This document shows, in pieces, positions 27,156-35,967 of a stretch of DNA of 64,000 nt. Under the pieces are notes generated by a model, which did no database searches, had not been told where the DNA came from, and was given only the letters and a program-made list of their open reading frames with translations. The first letter of the stretch is position 1; every line of letters starts with the position of its first letter. The translations under genes and the position numbers were made by a program. Origin of the DNA: Corynebacterium ciconiae DSM 44920 (GTDB lineage: Bacteria > Actinomycetota > Actinomycetes > Mycobacteriales > Mycobacteriaceae); assembly GCF_030440575.1 (NCBI RefSeq), contig NZ_CP047189.1, positions 1,860,001 through 1,924,000 on the forward strand, given 5' to 3'.

Positions 27156-28150
27156 GTGGTGTGGGCGTATGAAGCAACCCTGGTGACCCAGGCATTCCCC
27201 GAGCATCCGAACGGTGTTCCATCCCTCGTAGTCGGCATTAGCGACGATAAGCCTAGACACCGTATCTTCGAAAACACGATGGCGGCCATGGAGCACTTCA
27301 TCGCCACCCCTGTAGTTCCGAAGGGATACTTCAAGGCAGACTGTGCGTATCAGCCCGACGCGCGCCCAGAGAAACGGCACAACCTTTGCGTGAGGCTGGT
27401 TACCGCATAATCTCCGACCAGAGTAAGACCTCCCGCAGCGTGCAGGGTGCGGAACTCATATACGGCACTTGGTTCCTCCCCAGCATGCCTGCAAAGTGAG
27501 AGAACACTTCTGTTGGTCACTACGAAGATTAGACGATCACACTGGCACAGCTCGAGGAGTACTTGGATAAGTGCCACGTGCTCACATCGCGCGAAAAGAC
27601 CCGTCGTGCAGATGGAACGTTCGTGTTCCGCTCACCTGCACGTAACGACTACGCCACGCTGAAGGTATGCGGAATTAATGTCCCTGTGGGTGCGCGTAGC
27701 CGCAAGCTGCTCAAGATCCCCAAGAGGGATTTGTCAAAGGGTATTCAGGACACCCCTGTATTCAAGCAGAAGCAGCTCGCAATCCCCGTTGATGTCTTGT
27801 GACTAAGACTGCTGAACAAGGCCCTGTCTGGGGTACGCAAGACAGAGCTGATTGATTACCGTCGTGGCCGAAACACGATCGAGTCCCGCAACCACCTTCT
27901 TCAGAACAAGATCGCAGGACTCGATGACTATACCCCTCGCTTGATGTGTGGTTTCGCTAACGCCGCCCTAGCTGTAGCTATGGGTGTCGTTTGCGTAAAG
28001 GCGCGTCTCGTGAACGCTTCCGCGTGTTCCTTGAATCTACCGAAGGGGGCCACACAGCTTCGCCCGAAGTCTACTCGATGTGAGCGTTTCACCTCCCTTG
28101 AAACCCTTCACAAAATGTCTGGCGTCTCAGTTCCCGCCAAGACCGCCTGA
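27156..28150 (+). pseudogene. Decayed DDE-transposase-like gene
   Basis: At least three frames must be joined: VVWAYEATLVTQAF to YFKADCAYQP (27156 to about 27380), then EAGYRIISDQSKT and ELIYGTWFLPSMPAK-stop (to about 27490), then ITLAQLEEYLDKCHVL to LAIPVDVL-stop (27801), then RRGRNTIESRNHLLQNK and RLMCGFANAALAVAMGVV. The order WAYEA, GD.AY, GYR...D, G.W.CPSMP, RNTIESRN matches a large actinobacterial protein group annotated as transposase. Recognition is by pattern only, from memory. Several frame changes and stops show it is dead. The N-terminal third is not recognisable; 26982-27155 may contain its debris. Confidence 0.5.
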
Positions 28151-28264
28151 GCGATAATCCCGCCTCTGAACACCGGCTCGGGCTATAGATCGTTCACCCC
28201 CTCAAAATCCGTCCCAAAACTGCAGCCTAGATCACGATCTCCCATCCTGGCTAGGCCTCAAATC

Positions 28265-28308
28265 AACACAATATCCCCGTTTCGTACTTGAAACGGGGAT
28301 ATTGTGTT
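28265..28308. terminator. Perfect 19-bp inverted repeat, terminator of tRNA-Arg
   Basis: Arms 28265-28283 and 28290-28308 are exact reverse complements with a 6-nt loop. It lies 49 nt past the tRNA 3' end and also closes the phage remnant. Confidence 0.75.
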
Positions 28309-28357
28309 TGCTGGACTAGCTTCGTAAATAATTGCAGGCCACTTGCGTAAATCCCTA

Positions 28358-28433
28358 TGGCGCCCCAGAGAGGAATCGAACCTCCGACACCGGCTTTAGG
28401 AGAGCCGTGCTCTATCCACTGAGCTACTAGGGC
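28358..28433 (-). tRNA. tRNA-Arg (anticodon CCT)
   Basis: Read on the minus strand: acceptor GCCCTAG pairs with CTGGGGC (one G-U), D arm GCTC/GAGC, anticodon stem CGGCT/AGCCG with loop CTCCTAA (anticodon CCT, decodes AGG), T arm GGAGG/CCTCT with TTCGATT loop, discriminator G, and an encoded CCA. The sequence immediately 3' of it, on the left, is the decayed phage region, so the tRNA is a plausible former attachment site, though I found no duplicated 3' end. Confidence 0.95.
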
Positions 28434-28566
28434 TGGAACTGCCACACTCGCGCACGCTTGGCGGGGTGTGGCATGTGGTGATTAGGCTACCGCAGCCGCG
28501 CGGCGGCGGTGAAATTAGGGGTTGGGTGGTGTGAGGTGAGCGTCGATAAGCGATCCGAGTGCAGGA

Positions 28567-29925
28567 CTAGTCGGTGTCGATGGTCACTTCTTCCTCGCCG
28601 ACTGTGCTGGATTGGGGCTTGCGGGCGGCGGGTGCCGCCTGGCGGGCCTTCTCTTCCTGCTGCTTTTTGGATTCGAGGTATTCGCGGTGCTCATCCTCGG
28701 CGGCGGCTCGCTTGTTCTTGTGCTCCTTGGGCTCCTTCGGAGAGTCCTTCTCCGGCCAGTACTGGTGCACCAGGTGCGCGGCGAGGGGGAAGGCGAGCAC
28801 CGTGATCGCCCCGGCACAGACCAGGATGGAAGCGAGTTCCTCGTCGATGAGATCGCGGTGGGCGGCCACCTCGGTCACGGCCACGATGATCGGCAGGCCC
28901 GTGGCGGCGTAGAGCCCCAGCTCCACCTTGTCGCGGGTGTCCTTCAGTCCGGACTCGGTGTCGGTGAACATCTCGGTGAGGATCACTGGGATGCCGCGGG
29001 CAACGAGGATCACGCCCACGAAGAGGAAGATAAGCCACCAGCGCCCGGCCACGGCCGAGATGTTGATGGCCATGCCGGAGGTAATAAAGAACACGGGGAT
29101 GAAGAAGCCGTAGCCCATCACGTTGAGCCGGGCCTCCACGGTTTTGTGGAATTTCTCCGGCACGAGCGAACGCAGGATGATGCCGGCGGAAAACGCACCC
29201 AGCACCACGTCGAGTTCGAAGACCGCGGCGGCCGCCATGAGCATGGTCAGTAGCGCCATCACCGAGCGCATTACGGTCTGCGAGGTGTTGCCGGCGCTTT
29301 CGTGGATCAGCGAGCCCACCCGCGGCACCAGGGTTTTCACGGTGCGCGGAATGAAGGCGGTCACCAGCGCGATCGTCATGAAGATGATGAGGATGATCAG
29401 CGTCAGCCCCATCGAGCGGGCAGATAGCAGCAGCGACATCGCGAAGATCGGCGCCATCTCACCCACCGCGCCGTGCACGAACACCGTTTTGCCCACCTTG
29501 GAGGTATCCATGCCCACCGCTTTGAGGATCGGCAGCAGCGTGCCGAGCGCCGTGGAGGAGACCGCAATCGCGATCGTCACCGCCCACAGCGGGTTTTCCG
29601 GCCGGGCAATAAAGTAGACCACCACGAAAGCCACCGTGATGCTGATGAGCCACGTGCGCAGCGCCCACCGACCAGTGCGGCCCTTCATTGTCTTCGGATC
29701 GATCTCCCAGCCGGCAAGCAGGAAGAGCAACCCGAGCCCCAGCTCGCGGAGCATGCTCACCCCGCCGTCATCGACGGCGAACTCCAGCACCTCGGGTCCA
29801 ATAATCACACCCAGCCCCAGCATGAACACCACGGCGGGAATGTGGTTCTTCGTCATAAACGCCAGGAACTGCGACGCCAGCGCGGCGAGCGTGATCCACA
29901 TCGTCGACACAATGACAGTGGTCAT
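28567..29925 (-). CDS. CPA2-type cation:proton antiporter
   Basis: Polytopic membrane protein of 452 residues in the KefB/NapA monovalent cation:proton antiporter-2 family. It has about twelve to thirteen hydrophobic segments through residue ~385, including MLRELGLGLLFLLAGWEID, where the L-L-A-G-x-E/D pattern is characteristic, VSSTALGTLLPIL, and GAFSAGIILRSLV. The C-terminal ~65 residues are a charged, Lys/Glu-rich cytoplasmic tail (KEHKNKRAAAEDEHREYLES) with coiled-coil character. No RCK/TrkA-N nucleotide-binding domain is fused, unlike KefC. GGAG sits 9 nt before ATG 29925. Whether it moves Na+ or K+ cannot be told. Confidence 0.88.
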   Translation of the reverse strand: MTTVIVSTMWITLAALASQFLAFMTKNHIPAVVFMLGLGVIIGPEVLEFAVDDGGVSMLRELGLGLLFLLAGWEIDPKTMKGRTGRWALRTWLISITVAFVVVYFIARPENPLWAVTIAIAVSSTALGTLLPILKAVGMDTSKVGKTVFVHGAVGEMAPIFAMSLLLSARSMGLTLIILIIFMTIALVTAFIPRTVKTLVPRVGSLIHESAGNTSQTVMRSVMALLTMLMAAAAVFELDVVLGAFSAGIILRSLVPEKFHKTVEARLNVMGYGFFIPVFFITSGMAINISAVAGRWWLIFLFVGVILVARGIPVILTEMFTDTESGLKDTRDKVELGLYAATGLPIIVAVTEVAAHRDLIDEELASILVCAGAITVLAFPLAAHLVHQYWPEKDSPKEPKEHKNKRAAAEDEHREYLESKKQQEEKARQAAPAARKPQSSTVGEEEVTIDTD

Positions 29926-30106
29926 GGGCTTAACTCCAAGATTCGTTCTTCAACGGTGATCTGCGGACGTGCTAATAACTATAAGGCTATAGGCTGCGAT
30001 GTCCGAGGGTGAATGTCACAGGATATACAACGTGCACACTTTTTCGCTTATCGACGCCATCCCCTGCCTCTCCCCCCGCCTGAGACGGCTCCCACACCTG
30101 TGCGGC

Positions 30107-30949
30107 TCACTGCCGAACCAATCCAGCCAATTGCTTATCAACAAGCGCGGTGAGATCAGCGGCATCGCCGCTCACCGCTGCGGCGGCCACAAAGTCCTTG
30201 CCGAAACTCACCGAGGAGTGCAGGGTGCGGCTATTGGACCATCCCCACTTTGAGCCCTCCACCCCAGGCAGGGTGCTGGTGCCAAAGTTTTGCTTATAGC
30301 CATCGGCTGCCACCGGCTCAGCGGTGCGCATAGCGCGCAGCAGCGGCGAGTCGGGGTCTTCTTCCAATTTCTGGGCGATGAAGAAGCACACGTCATAGGT
30401 GGAGGTAACACTGTGGCCCCACTTGGAGTTCGCGCGGGTGGACTGCAGGTTGTAGCGGGTGGCGGTGGCATCAATGGCCTCTGGGTAGGCCTCATAGAGT
30501 GTCGCGGCAATGCTATCGCTGGAATCGCGCACCATCTTCAGTGCCTGCTGGCGCTGCTGCGCGGTGCCTTTATCGAGGACATAGTCCGCAATATAGAGCT
30601 TGATGAGGCTGAGCGCGGGGCGGGCGAAGCGCTCATTGGCGGTGCCGTGATGCTCGCCGTCAGAAAGCCGTACGAAGCTTAACTGCGAGCCGGCGGCGTG
30701 CGTGCCAAAGACATCGCTACCTCGCGGCAGCGGGGCCGGCTCCACCGGGTAGCGGTAGTGCGGCCCCTGCGGGGGCTGCTGCCGCGCGGTCGAGGTGGCC
30801 TGCGGGCTTGGCGGTGATGTCGGCTCAGGGCCGCTGGCGGCATGCACCGAAGGGAGCATAAAAACCGCGCCGACAAGAAAAAACGCCGGCGCGATCAACA
30901 AAGCACGAGACCACGATGCAGGTCGCGAGCCGCGGGAGGTCGACGACAT
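30107..30949 (-). CDS. Secreted serine-hydrolase-like protein (LppW-like)
   Basis: 280-residue exported protein. The start at 30949 (MSSTSRGSRPASWSR) gives an N-in signal segment ALLIAPAFFLVGAVFMLPSVHAASG with a likely AxA cleavage site. A Pro-rich linker (EPTSPPSPQATSTARQQPP) precedes a globular domain with ARPALSLIKLYIADYVL; SLIK sits where the S-x-x-K nucleophile motif of class A beta-lactamase/DD-peptidase folds occurs, and the helix QALKMVRDSSDSIAATLYEA fits the same fold. The second and third catalytic motifs (SxN, KTG) are not obvious, so enzymatic activity is doubtful. It resembles mycobacterial LppW-like proteins but lacks a lipobox. A -10 box TAGAAT at 30957-30962 points to a leaderless mRNA. 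Confidence 0.6.
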   Translation of the reverse strand: MSSTSRGSRPASWSRALLIAPAFFLVGAVFMLPSVHAASGPEPTSPPSPQATSTARQQPPQGPHYRYPVEPAPLPRGSDVFGTHAAGSQLSFVRLSDGEHHGTANERFARPALSLIKLYIADYVLDKGTAQQRQQALKMVRDSSDSIAATLYEAYPEAIDATATRYNLQSTRANSKWGHSVTSTYDVCFFIAQKLEEDPDSPLLRAMRTAEPVAADGYKQNFGTSTLPGVEGSKWGWSNSRTLHSSVSFGKDFVAAAAVSGDAADLTALVDKQLAGLVRQ

Positions 30950-30956
30950 GGGAGAT

Positions 30957-30962
30957 ATTCTA
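30957..30962 (-). promoter_or_regulatory. -10 box TAGAAT, leaderless LppW-like gene
   Basis: On the minus strand TAGAAT ends 7 nt before the ATG at 30949. Confidence 0.5.
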
Positions 30963-31116
30963 GAAACGGCCTGCACAAACCTACAAATACTGCTGATATG
31001 CCCGCAGCCCCGCACCGGGCACCTACGGGGTGCTCAGCACGGGGCTGCGAAGTGTACCTAAGAAGGCGGAGCCCATGGCGCCAGGTTTATCTCTGACGCC
31101 TTCAGGCGAGGGGATC

Positions 31117-32781
31117 TTAGTGATCCACCGGTGCTTCCACGCCCACACCGGTAAGGGAACGCACTTCCATTTCTGCCTGGAGGTCTTCCATGTTGTCCGG
31201 CTTGCCCACGTAGGTGCCGATGATGCCGGCAAGGAAGGCAGCGGGGATGGAGACAATACCCGGGCTGGTGAGCGGGAACCAGGACCAGTCGGCGTTCGGG
31301 AACATTGCGGTCGGAGCGCCAGAGACTGCCGGGGAGAAGAAGATCAGCACCAGCGCGGCAATCAGACCGGTGTAGATGGAGGCGCAGGCACCGACGGTGT
31401 TGAAGCGCTTCCAGTACAGCGAGTACAGGATGGTCGGCAGGTTAGCCGAGGCAGCCACCGCGAAGGCCAGGGAGACCAGGAAGGCCACGTTCTGGTTCAT
31501 CGCGAGGATACCCAGGATGATCGCCACAGCACCGATAACCACCACGGTGATACGGGAGACGCGGACCTGCTCGGCCTCGGTGGACTCGCCGTTGCGGATG
31601 ATGGAGTGGTAGATATCGTGCGCCACCGATGCGGAGGCGGTAATCGCCAGGCCGGCAACCACGGCCAGCACGGTAGCGAAGGCCACAGCGGCGATACCGG
31701 CCATGAAGAACGGGCCAGCCAGCTCGAGTGCCAAAAGCGGTGCGGCGGCGTTCGCGCCACCCGGGGCGTTGAGGATGCGGTCCGGGCCCACCAGTGCAGC
31801 GGCAGCGTAGCCAAGCACCAGAGTCATCAGGTAGAAGGAACCGATGAGGATGATGGCCCACGTCACGGACTTACGGGCTTCCTTCGCGGTGGGCACGGTG
31901 TAGAAGCGCATGAGCACGTGCGGCAGGCCAGCAGTACCCAGCACCAAAGCCAGACCCAGGGAGAGGAAGTCCAGCTTAGAGGTGGCGGTGCCACCGTACT
32001 TCAGGCCCGGCTCCAGGATTGCGGAAGCCTCATAGCCCTTTTCTGCCAGCACCTCGGATCCGGCGTGGGAGGTCACGGCCGCATCGAAGAGATCGGACAT
32101 GCCGCCCTTGATCTTGATGAAGATGAGCAGCGTCATGATGCACACGCCGCCGACGAGCAGCACGGCCTTGATCATCTGCACATAGGTGGTGCCCTTCATA
32201 CCGCCGATGAGCACGTAAGCGATCATGATCACGCCCACCACGGCCACCACCACTGCCTGAGCGGTGGAATCGTGAATGTCCAGCAGCACGGACACCAGCG
32301 AACCGGCGCCGGCCATCTGGGCGATCAGGTAGAACAGCGACACGAACATGGTGCCGAAGGCTGCGGCCAGGCGCACCGGGCGCTGCCGCAAACGGAAGGA
32401 GAGCACATCGGCCATGGTGAAGCGGCCGGTGTTACGCAGCGGCTCGGCCACGAGCAGCAGGGCGATCAGCCACGCCACGAAGAAGCCGATGGAATAGAGG
32501 AATCCGTCATAGCCGGACAGCGCGATCGCGCCGACAATACCCAGGAAGGAGGCGGCGGAGAGGTAGTCGCCGGCAATAGCCAAGCCGTTTTGGGTACCGG
32601 AGAAGCTGGCGCCACCGGTGTAGAAGTCACTGGCCTCCTTGGTGGTACGGCCGGCGCGGATCACCACAGTCATGGTGACAACGATGAAGATGCCGAAGAT
32701 GGCGATGTTCAGCAGCGGGTTACCGGTGCTGGTTGCCTCAGCTGCGAGAATGGACTCGCTCGCTAGATGATTGATGGTCAT
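31117..32781 (-). CDS. mctC: Monocarboxylate:cation symporter MctC (SSS family)
   Basis: 554-residue sodium:solute symporter family protein, about thirteen membrane segments. Diagnostic stretches: SDFYTGGASFSGTQNGLAIA followed by GDYLSAASFLG (the family's N-terminal signature), LIGGMKGTTYVQMIKAVLL, and GTAGLPHVLMRFYTVP. This is the ActP/MctC subgroup; in C. glutamicum MctC (cg0953) takes up acetate, propionate and pyruvate. As there, it is preceded by a small DUF485 gene (15-bp gap), forming a two-gene operon read leftward. The upstream region carries RamB-like and CRP/GlxR-like sites, in line with carbon-source control. Confidence 0.92.
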   Translation of the reverse strand: MTINHLASESILAAEATSTGNPLLNIAIFGIFIVVTMTVVIRAGRTTKEASDFYTGGASFSGTQNGLAIAGDYLSAASFLGIVGAIALSGYDGFLYSIGFFVAWLIALLLVAEPLRNTGRFTMADVLSFRLRQRPVRLAAAFGTMFVSLFYLIAQMAGAGSLVSVLLDIHDSTAQAVVVAVVGVIMIAYVLIGGMKGTTYVQMIKAVLLVGGVCIMTLLIFIKIKGGMSDLFDAAVTSHAGSEVLAEKGYEASAILEPGLKYGGTATSKLDFLSLGLALVLGTAGLPHVLMRFYTVPTAKEARKSVTWAIILIGSFYLMTLVLGYAAAALVGPDRILNAPGGANAAAPLLALELAGPFFMAGIAAVAFATVLAVVAGLAITASASVAHDIYHSIIRNGESTEAEQVRVSRITVVVIGAVAIILGILAMNQNVAFLVSLAFAVAASANLPTILYSLYWKRFNTVGACASIYTGLIAALVLIFFSPAVSGAPTAMFPNADWSWFPLTSPGIVSIPAAFLAGIIGTYVGKPDNMEDLQAEMEVRSLTGVGVEAPVDH

Positions 32782-32796
32782 TGCGTGTCGCCTCCT

Positions 32797-33156
32797 TTAG
32801 CCTTCCATGAGTTCGCGGATATGAGCGGACTTCGGTTCGATGTTCTTGTTCGCGTAGCGCACATAGATCCACGTGATCAAGAAGGTGGTGACGAACTGGA
32901 GGACACCAAGCACAATGCCCAGGTTCACGGAGCCGTAGACCTTCGTGGCCATCAGGCCCGGGTTGTAGGTGGCTAGCAGCACGAAGGCGATGTACCACAC
33001 GAGGAAGGCCACGGTCATCGGGAAGGTGAAGGACCGGAAGGTGGAGCGGAGATCGCGGAACTCCTCGCTCTGCTGCATCTCACGGAACTCCTGTGCGGTG
33101 GGTTCGCGCCTAGTCGGCGGCTGATGAGCCTCCGGCGGTGGTGCGGTATTGGTCAT
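32797..33156 (-). CDS. DUF485 membrane protein, partner of MctC
   Basis: 119-residue protein with a hydrophilic N-terminus (MTNTAPPPEAHQPPTRR) and two membrane helices (TVAFLVWYIAFVLLATY and NLGIVLGVLQFVTTFLIT) joined by a short loop, ending IYVRYANKNIEPKSAHIREL, the DUF485 signature tail. DUF485 proteins are the small subunits encoded directly upstream of ActP/MctC symporters in most actinobacteria and proteobacteria. The exact role (assembly or stability of the symporter) is unproven. Promoter and regulatory elements in 33157-33410. Confidence 0.9.
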   Translation of the reverse strand: MTNTAPPPEAHQPPTRREPTAQEFREMQQSEEFRDLRSTFRSFTFPMTVAFLVWYIAFVLLATYNPGLMATKVYGSVNLGIVLGVLQFVTTFLITWIYVRYANKNIEPKSAHIRELMEG

Positions 33157-33258
33157 GCTTCTTCCTATCTAGCGCCTAGCGCAAGCGGTGATAAAACTCA
33201 GTGCTTTTCTTTCAGCGCCCTCTCAGGTTGGAACGCCATAGCAAACAAGTTACCCAGC

Positions 33259-33276
33259 TCACATTGCAATGTGTGA
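33259..33276. promoter_or_regulatory. Palindromic operator, CRP/GlxR-like
   Basis: CACATTGCAATGTG is a perfect 14-bp palindrome flanked to give TCACA...TGTG halves, about 105 bp upstream of the DUF485 start. The halves resemble the GlxR consensus but spacing is not exact, so the cognate regulator is open. Confidence 0.4.
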
Positions 33277-33391
33277 CCTAAGAGTCAGATTTCGCCCACA
33301 AAGCATTCGGCTACCACCCCCAAAACCAGATCACCTGCACCAAAGAAGGTCCTACCACCACCCCCGAACGGACAGAATGCGGGCGTTTGCT

Positions 33392-33404
33392 AATTTTGCA
33401 AATT
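33392..33404. promoter_or_regulatory. RamB-like site
   Basis: AATTTTGCAAATT, with a further TTTGC nine bases before it, resembles the corynebacterial RamB motif (AAAGTTTGCAAA type). RamA/RamB control of acetate genes is known in C. glutamicum; binding here is inferred. Confidence 0.35.
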
Positions 33405-33451
33405 CGCATTCTTGGCACTTCGCTAGCTTTTCACTCCCGCGAAGATGAGCT

Positions 33452-33486
33452 ACCGCCCCCGCAACAATCTCAGCTGCGGGGGCGGT
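33452..33486. terminator. Terminator-like hairpin downstream of ctpE
   Basis: Perfect 12-bp arms ACCGCCCCCGCA (33452-33463) and TGCGGGGGCGGT (33475-33486), 22 bp past the ctpE stop. No U-tract in the ctpE direction. Confidence 0.5.
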
Positions 33487-33508
33487 TTCTTCTGGTTTAC
33501 CCAGCTTT

Positions 33509-35875
33509 CTAGCGCTTAGCCTGCCTACGCTTGGCTACCTGATTGGCCCGCCAGAGAAGCTCCACCACCACTGCCCCAGCAACGCCGACTGCTAGGGATT
33601 GCAGGAACATCGGCGAAAGGTGGGCGTCGAGAAGCAAAATCTTCGCACTCCACGGAACGGCAAACAGCACCACATAGGCCAACCCGGACACCCCGATGAG
33701 CAGACTTTTCCACCAATTCACCGGCCGCGATACCACCGCCAAGACCCACCACGCCATAATGAGCAAGCTGGCCAAAGCCGCAGAGGATTCGTGCTGATCC
33801 ACACCCGTGCCATGAGGCGAAGAAGAGATCACGATCCACCACAGCGACACCCCTACCCCGATCACCACACCCGAGGGTATCGCCAGGTGCAACACACGGG
33901 ACACAAACCCCGGACGGGCACGCTCGTGATTCGGCGCCAAGGAAAGAATGAAGGCAGGAATACCGATGGTGAACCATCCGATCATGGTCACGTGAATCGG
34001 CTGGAAAGGATAGACAATCCCGAAAATGCCGGTGACCAGCGCCAAGATAACGGAATACACCGTCTTAGTGAGGAAGAGATTGGCCACCCGCTCAATATTG
34101 CCGATCACCCGCCGCCCCTCGGCCACCACGTGTGGCAGCGTGGAGAAGCGATTATCCAGCAGCACCAGCTGCGCCACCGATCTCGCCGCCGGCGAACCAG
34201 AACCCATGGCAATGCCGATAGACGCCTCCTTCAGCGCCAACACATCATTAACACCATCGCCCGTCATGGCCACGGTGTGCCCGGACTCCTTCAGAGCCAG
34301 CACCATCTGCTTTTTCATCTCTGGGGTGACACGGCCAAAGACTCGGTCACGGGCCACCGCAGCCCGAAACTCCTCCGGATCCTGCGGAAGCTCCCGGGCA
34401 TCCACCGCTTGGGTATCGATCCCCAAAGACCTAGCCACCGCGCCGACCGAGACGGCATTATCGCCGGAGATGATCTTGACCTCCACCTTCTCCTCGGCGA
34501 AATAATCTAGGGTCGCGCGGGCCTCGGGGCGGATCACCTGCTCGAGGATCACAAGCGCATGCGGCTGAAACTCCTCACCAGCCTTCATCCCTAGCAGCAG
34601 CACGCGCTCGCCGCGCTGCGAATGCTCATCGGCGGACTCCAAGCCTGGGGCCAGCACATCAGGGGCACCCAGGAGCCAACACTCGCCCGAGGCGAGCTGC
34701 ACACCCGAGTACTTCTTCGTGGAGTCGAAAGCAATGTGCTCGCTTACCTGTAGCGGCTGCGGCGATTGTGCCGAAGACTCATGCTCTGGTTTCTGCATGT
34801 GCTCGGCGATGGCCTGCATCGTGTCATTCGGCCGCTTATCCGCCGTGGCCATGGCCAGCAAGATCGCCTCGTACTCGGCCTCGGGGCGGCGTCGAGAAGC
34901 CTCAGCCACCACATCCAAACCGGTGTAGCCCATGCGGTTTTCCGTGAGCGTTCCCGTCTTATCGGCACAGACCACATCCACCCGTGCCAAGCCTTCAATG
35001 GCGGGCAACTCATTGACCAACGCCTGGTGCTTGCCGAGGCGCACCACCCCCACCGCGAAAGCAATGGAAGTCATGAGCACCAAACCCTCAGGCACCATGG
35101 GCACCAACGCCGCCACCATCGCCAGCAAGGACTCACGCAGGGGATTGCCGGTGCGCACCAGCTGGGTATAGATAGCCAAAAGCCCCGTGGGGATCAACAG
35201 CCACGTGATGATCCGCAGGATCTTATCGATGCCGTTTTGCAGCTCGGAATCGGTGAGAGTGAAACGGCCGGCATCACGCACCAGCTTGGTGGCATAGGCC
35301 TGCTCACCAATGCCGGTGGCCTGAAACGTGCCGAAACCAGCAGCCACGAAGGAGCCGGAATACAGCGGATCCCCCACGGCCTTTTTCACCGGCTCGGACT
35401 CGCCGGTGAGCATGGACTCGTTGATCTCCAGCCCCTCGGAGCTGCGCACCACACCATCGACCACCAGCTGATCACCGGCACCAATATCAATGAGATCATC
35501 CAGCACGATATCGTCGCGGGGAATCTCAGCCGTGGCGCCATCGCGGACCACCTTCGGGTTCTCTTCCCCGAGGATTGTCAACTTATCCAGGGTGCGCTTA
35601 GCCCGCAGCTCTTGGATGATGCCGATGCTGGAGTTCGCAATAATCAGCAGACCGAAGGCGCCATTGATGAGCGAACCCGTCACCGCCACGATGGCGAAGA
35701 GCACCCCGAGGATCGCATTAATGCGAGTAAAGACATTGGAATAAATAATGTCTCGGGTGCGCCTGCCCGTGCGGCGAACAGTCACATTGACCTCGCCGCG
35801 CTCGCGGCGCTCGGCCACTTCAGCCGAGGACAGGCCCTCGGCGGGAGTTGTTGCCCGTGTGGTGTCTACCTCCAT
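33509..35875 (-). CDS. ctpE: CtpE-type cation-translocating P-type ATPase
   Basis: 788-residue P-type ATPase. Actuator loop ESMLTGESEPVKK, membrane motif MVPEGLVL in helix 4, phosphorylation site CADKTGTLTENRMGY, nucleotide domain, and hinge TGDGVNDVLALKEASIGIAM are all present. PEGL in place of CPx excludes a heavy-metal pump; the overall layout (short N-terminus without metal-binding domain, about ten helices, SGSPAARSVAQLVLLDNRF) matches M. tuberculosis CtpE, for which calcium uptake has been reported. Specificity here is inferred by that similarity. GGAG precedes ATG 35875. Monocistronic. Confidence 0.88.
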   Translation of the reverse strand: MEVDTTRATTPAEGLSSAEVAERRERGEVNVTVRRTGRRTRDIIYSNVFTRINAILGVLFAIVAVTGSLINGAFGLLIIANSSIGIIQELRAKRTLDKLTILGEENPKVVRDGATAEIPRDDIVLDDLIDIGAGDQLVVDGVVRSSEGLEINESMLTGESEPVKKAVGDPLYSGSFVAAGFGTFQATGIGEQAYATKLVRDAGRFTLTDSELQNGIDKILRIITWLLIPTGLLAIYTQLVRTGNPLRESLLAMVAALVPMVPEGLVLMTSIAFAVGVVRLGKHQALVNELPAIEGLARVDVVCADKTGTLTENRMGYTGLDVVAEASRRRPEAEYEAILLAMATADKRPNDTMQAIAEHMQKPEHESSAQSPQPLQVSEHIAFDSTKKYSGVQLASGECWLLGAPDVLAPGLESADEHSQRGERVLLLGMKAGEEFQPHALVILEQVIRPEARATLDYFAEEKVEVKIISGDNAVSVGAVARSLGIDTQAVDARELPQDPEEFRAAVARDRVFGRVTPEMKKQMVLALKESGHTVAMTGDGVNDVLALKEASIGIAMGSGSPAARSVAQLVLLDNRFSTLPHVVAEGRRVIGNIERVANLFLTKTVYSVILALVTGIFGIVYPFQPIHVTMIGWFTIGIPAFILSLAPNHERARPGFVSRVLHLAIPSGVVIGVGVSLWWIVISSSPHGTGVDQHESSAALASLLIMAWWVLAVVSRPVNWWKSLLIGVSGLAYVVLFAVPWSAKILLLDAHLSPMFLQSLAVGVAGAVVVELLWRANQVAKRRQAKR

Positions 35876-35967
35876 GAACTCCGTAGTCTACTCCCCTTCC
35901 GTGGCCTAACTTAGGTGGCCGCGGTGCGCGGAGGCGGTGCTGATGGGCGCGGCTGCTCGCGCGGTGC

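Larger units (their letters stand above)
33157..33508. other. Regulatory region of the DUF485-mctC operon
   Basis: Non-coding spacer between ctpE and the mctC operon, both on the minus strand. It holds a palindrome at 33259-33276, a TTTGCAAA-type element at 33392-33404 and a GC-rich hairpin at 33452-33486. No ORF. Confidence 0.55.

Noticed and set aside
28263..28445. 60-codon open frame over tRNA-Arg
   Set aside because: It is the tRNA gene read as protein.
31030..32766. 578-codon open frame antisense to mctC
   Set aside because: His/Gly/Gln-rich translation typical of a shadow frame opposite a GC-rich membrane protein gene; no ribosome binding site.
33599..34510. 303-codon open frame antisense to ctpE
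   Set aside because: Arg/His/Gln-rich shadow of the ATPase gene.
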